Of a stretch of 64,000 nucleotides of DNA, positions 60,740-64,000 are shown piece by piece. Both the position numbers and the translations under genes were made by a program. This stretch comes from Agapetus fuscipes (taxonomy: Eukaryota > Arthropoda > Insecta > Trichoptera > Glossosomatidae), in assembly GCA_951799405.1 (NCBI GenBank), contig OX637343.1:9588524-9652523 (forward strand). The letters are read 5' to 3'. The notes under the pieces are model-generated. The model saw only the letters and a program-made list of their open reading frames with translations. It was not told the origin of the DNA and ran no database searches. Each line of letters opens with the position of its first letter. The first letter of the stretch is position 1.

Positions 60740-63500
60740 ATGGCGTTTGTGAAGGTATGTGTAAATTTAAACAAACATGTTTTGTGTGTTATCACTTTGT
60801 AAATTTAAGTGAATATTTTTGAGCTGCAATATATCTATACCTTAAAAGTTAAACTAAATGAGTGACATATTAAGCTAACATGGGTTTCTCAGATAAATGC
60901 ACCTTTTTCCTTATTTTCTTCAAAATAAAACACTGCAAAAGTGGGAAAATCCTGTACTTTAGAAGTTTGTCATGAGCATTTCCTTATGATTAGTTCACTC
61001 ACTCTGAGAAGTTACACCCAATGAAATGTTTTATCTACAATTGCTTAAATCTGTGTATCAGCTTTACCTTTAAGGTGGCGATATTTGGATATTCATCTTA
61101 TTACCTGAGGAAAGATTGAAGCTAGAAGGACTTAAGGATGTCGAAGGATATTCTTGCTGAAGAGCCTATTTATGCCAATGTTTCAAACATTGTTTCAACA
61201 AATGTGCCATATCTTTGCTAAAGATGTCATCTTTCGTGAAAATTTTCATTTTCACTGTCTGAATCTTTTACAGAAGCGGAACAAAAAAATGGATAAGAAG
61301 TGCTTGCAAATTATTTGTTAGGTTTTTAAAAGAATTGTGTCTCCAAAACTTTTTAACTTAGATGTATCAAGACAGTGTTATATTTTTTCCCCTCCGCAAT
61401 AAATATATGAATAGATACAACTTTTAGATTGATTTATTTGGTGAGCGCTATTCTTGTGTGAAACACACCTCAATAGCCCTCTGCGAGCTTGGTTTTCGCT
61501 ATAAAAGCACCAATAACTCAAGCGACAAACAAGTTTTTGAGGGTTATTAGACCTATGACGTCCTGTCTATGGTAAAAGCCGATGAAATTTTCGACCCAGC
61601 GAAGTTCACGTTTTTCAATTCAATGGTTACAATTACCTTATGCTTTCGCTGGAAATTGAGCCCACAATCTTCCGATTATGAGCCCCCAGTGTTAACCACA
61701 AAAATTCCAACTGGGTTCAAATGCAACAATGTAAACAGCCATTTTTGCGTCTGGAAACTACTAAAAAATTTAAAAAAAACGTACACACAAAAAAATGAAC
61801 ACTTTTTCCTTCTAATCTACTCCAAGTTTGTTAATTCAGTCTCTCACTTGAATTTATGGGTTAAACTATTTTCAATTCAGGTTTCCCTCTGCCTCTTGGT
61901 TCTCTGCATCTCATCAAGTCTTGCATTCGGAGTCTCCCACGCCAACCTCATCCAGCACGTGGGAGGTTATCCTGGCGCAGGTCTGGTTGCCAACCATGTG
62001 GGATATGGATACGGAGGTCTTGGATACGGAGGTCTCGGATATGCAGGAGTTGGATACGCTGGTGTACCATACGCAGGAGTTTACGGACCGGAATTGGTGC
62101 ATGGAGCAGACTATTATGTGAGTATAGACTACTTTATCTTTTCTTAAGTCCATACAAGACTTTGGTCCTTCGAGCCGGATCAAACAGTGGTCCTTAGAAC
62201 CGTGGTAGAAACCACGAGAAAGCACCCTGCAGTGGCTGTGAAACAGTGGCGGGGAAGGAGTGGCTGAAGCTGCTGGGGGTGTTTTCCTTGAGTCAGAACT
62301 GGTGCTTCGGCATATAACTGGGCGAGTCTCGACTCGCCCAGTGTCCTGATCCTTGGAGGTTCACTCCTTTGGATCAAAGTAGGTGCTCCGGCACACAACT
62401 GGGTTGGTGTTGTCGACAAAATTGGTTTTTGACGACAAAAAGACTTAACTTTTTGTACTCCGATTGCAGCATACCTTTTATAAGCATTGCTTGCGATGAT
62501 GGTTTACTGAGGTTTCAGTAATATTGGATATTAAAAGATATCAACATGTCAAAGAAAACAAGATGTAGAGGAATTGATACATCCAGGAACTTAATTCAAA
62601 TTTATTGTTTAAAGATTTGAACTTATATGGATGGCCGCAAGAGGAGAGGAACAAAGATGTTGACAAAGAGACGAAAAAAGATTAAGCTTTTGTGGTCTTG
62701 TAATTCTGTCATTAAATCTCCACTGAAGCGTATTCATATAAAAAAAATTAAATAGCATTATCCAAAAAGTTATCAAAACTGTGTACATTCTTAACAAGAA
62801 AACAATTTAATGACAATTCCAATTTTCAGTCTCATCCCAAATACGCCTTCAACTATGGAGTGAATGATCCCATAACCGGAGATATCAAATCCCAACAGGA
62901 AGTCAGAGACGGAGATGTCGTAAAAGGTAACATTTCATTCCACTCTCGTCATCTTTTTGTACAAGCTTTCGCCAGAACCTTCTACCTTTTTGGTATTATT
63001 GTCTTTTCATACATTTTTACTGACCACATGCGACCATTTCGGGAAGAATGCCTCAAGAAGTTACCCTATATGTGTGGCTAGGTTCGTTGCGTTTTTTTTA
63101 TCACAGGGTAACCGAGTAAACATTGCATTTTGGAATTTCCTAACATCAAGCATTGAATAAATTCTTATCCAATAGTTGAACAAGGTTAGAAGTTGCGTTG
63201 CATATTAGCATTAAAACAAAAATCAAAAAACTTTTTTACATGACTGAACTCCAGTGTTCTAAAAATACCTGCTAATCAAAATTGACAAAAAATTCAGAGA
63301 GTGGCGCTATTTTTTTAGTTTTGGAAAAAAAACTAATTGATGTTTTATTACTTTCAGGACAATACTCCTTGGTGGAACCAGACGGTTCTCTTCGTGTGGT
63401 CGACTATGCCGCTGATGATGTCCATGGCTTCAACGCAGTCGTCAAGAAAGTTGGACCATCATTGCATGGAGCTCCAGTGCCACATTTAGCACATTTCTAA
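60740..63500 (+). CDS. RR-2 type cuticular protein (chitin-binding type R&R)
   Basis: Four exons, 60740-60754, 61881-62117, 62830-62926 and 63358-63500, give 163 residues with GT-AG borders. Exon 1 encodes only MAFVK. Exon 2 completes the signal peptide ([15 protein letters not shown]) and a Gly/Tyr-rich linker ([20 protein letters not shown]). Exons 3 and 4 encode the Rebers-Riddiford domain, residues about 85-150: [20 protein letters not shown], then [20 protein letters not shown], then [20 protein letters not shown]. The [15 protein letters not shown] and GFNAVV signatures place it in RR-2, typical of proteins that bind chitin in hard or pre-ecdysial cuticle. The usual NGFNAVV is HGFNAVV here. 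The short exon 1 and the intron within the signal peptide are usual for insect cuticle genes. AATAAA motifs lie at 63763 and 63905. Intron 1 holds a 220-bp dispersed repeat and a worn SINE-B; intron 3 holds a SINE-A tail. Confidence 0.95.
60862..61085 (+). repeat. dispersed repeat H in RR-2 intron 1
   Basis: Longest copy: GTGACATATTAAGCTAACAT to CAGCTTTACCTTTAAGGTGG. Confidence 0.55.
61433..61708 (-). repeat. SINE-B, heavily diverged, in RR-2 intron 1
   Basis: 3' end GATTTATTTGGTGAGCGC is clear. The head is reduced to GAGCCCACAATCTTCCGATT. Confidence 0.65.
63025..63095 (+). repeat. SINE-A 3' tail in RR-2 intron 3
   Basis: CCACATGCGACCATTTCGGG to ATATGTGTGGCTAGGTTCG. Confidence 0.55.
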
Positions 63501-63762
63501 ACCATCTCAATGCAATTATGACTGAGCCTATTTATTGAACATTTATATTTAACTCAAAAAATATAAATTTGCTGAGAAATGATTGGTGTGCCACAAGGCT
63601 CACATATAAGGCCTATAATATTTATAATGAAAAAAAGTAATTTTCATTGTTTTACAATTTGTTTGTACCATAGTACCAACGCATTTGCTGAAAAGGCATT
63701 AGACGCATGATTTTTGAGTTAAATTTAAATTTTACAAAGATAATCGATGAAATTAATATGTA

Positions 63763-63768
63763 AATAAA
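63763..63768 (+). terminator. candidate poly(A) signal of the RR-2 gene
   Basis: AATAAA about 260 bp after the stop. A second AATAAA at 63905-63910 is an alternative. Confidence 0.4.
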
Positions 63769-64000
63769 ATGTCCCTTAATTGATGTCATTGTATGAAATG
63801 ACTCAAATGTATATTTATTAATGTTCCTTTTAATTTTAAGCAACACCATAACAACTCATACGTATCACATCTACCGATCTCGCAACGAAAAATGCACTTT
63901 TATGAATAAACATTATGATGTTTGACTAAGAACTGTTTTTCTTTGCTTTATCTCAAATAGAAAATTAATTAGATGTGAAAAACTTTGGTCTGAGTTAAAG

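Noticed and set aside
61569..62147. 192-codon frame read through RR-2 intron 1 and exon 2
   Set aside because: The upstream part is SINE-B and intron; the acceptor at 61879-61880 and the exon 1 ATG at 60740 give the proper signal peptide.

Overview
This window looks like an AT-rich insect nuclear contig. The evidence is split genes with GT-AG introns, two takeout/JHBP-family genes, an RR-2 cuticular protein gene with an arthropod-type TATA plus TCAGT initiator, a secreted Pro/Gln-rich cuticle-like gene, and a dense load of insect-style SINEs, LINE 3' ends and MITEs. A holometabolous insect, possibly a moth or butterfly, is my best guess. The order cannot be fixed from the sequence alone.

Layout. 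(1) 1-4618, + strand: a takeout/JHBP-like gene whose first exon lies left of the window; five coding exons are visible. (2) 7163-23863, - strand: a second, complete takeout/JHBP-like gene facing it tail to tail. Its signal-peptide exon is separated from the rest by a 12.6-kb intron full of transposable elements. Exon lengths of the two genes match exactly, except that one 241-nt exon of the second gene is split 93+148 in the first. (3) 24-45 kb: no conventional gene recognised. It holds repeats, a 21-bp/7-residue tandem array (29164-29791), a diverged relative of that array (35500-36115), and a palindrome followed by four identical 64-bp repeats (38558-38884). (4) 45750-47570, + strand: one long exon for a secreted Pro/Gln-rich repetitive protein, with the ATG-bearing exon not found. 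(5) 47.6-60.6 kb: nested transposable elements with readable target-site duplications. (6) 60740-63500, + strand: a complete four-exon RR-2 cuticular protein gene.

Repeats make up much of the window. SINE-A has a tRNA-like head and a body of about 320 bp. SINE-B has a tRNA-like head, and three copies carry a complete 5S rRNA-like head in front of it. SINE-E has a Ser/Leu-type tRNA-like head and two alternative internal modules. The commonest repeat, about 250 bp and present dozens of times, ends in (TTAGA)n, (TTTAGA)n or (GATA)n. I infer that it is the 3' end of a non-LTR retrotransposon (called LINE-T here), because several copies continue upstream into the same reverse-transcriptase C-terminal reading frame. 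hAT-like and Harbinger-like MITEs and pieces of R1-like, CR1-like and RTE-like LINEs are also present.

The two takeout/JHBP proteins are expected to be secreted carriers of small hydrophobic ligands. The RR-2 and Pro/Gln-rich proteins are expected to be secreted into cuticle or another extracellular matrix. The most unusual items are the dual-strand-open heptapeptide array with its diverged partner, the 5S-tRNA chimeric SINEs, and the 64-bp array next to a perfect palindrome.
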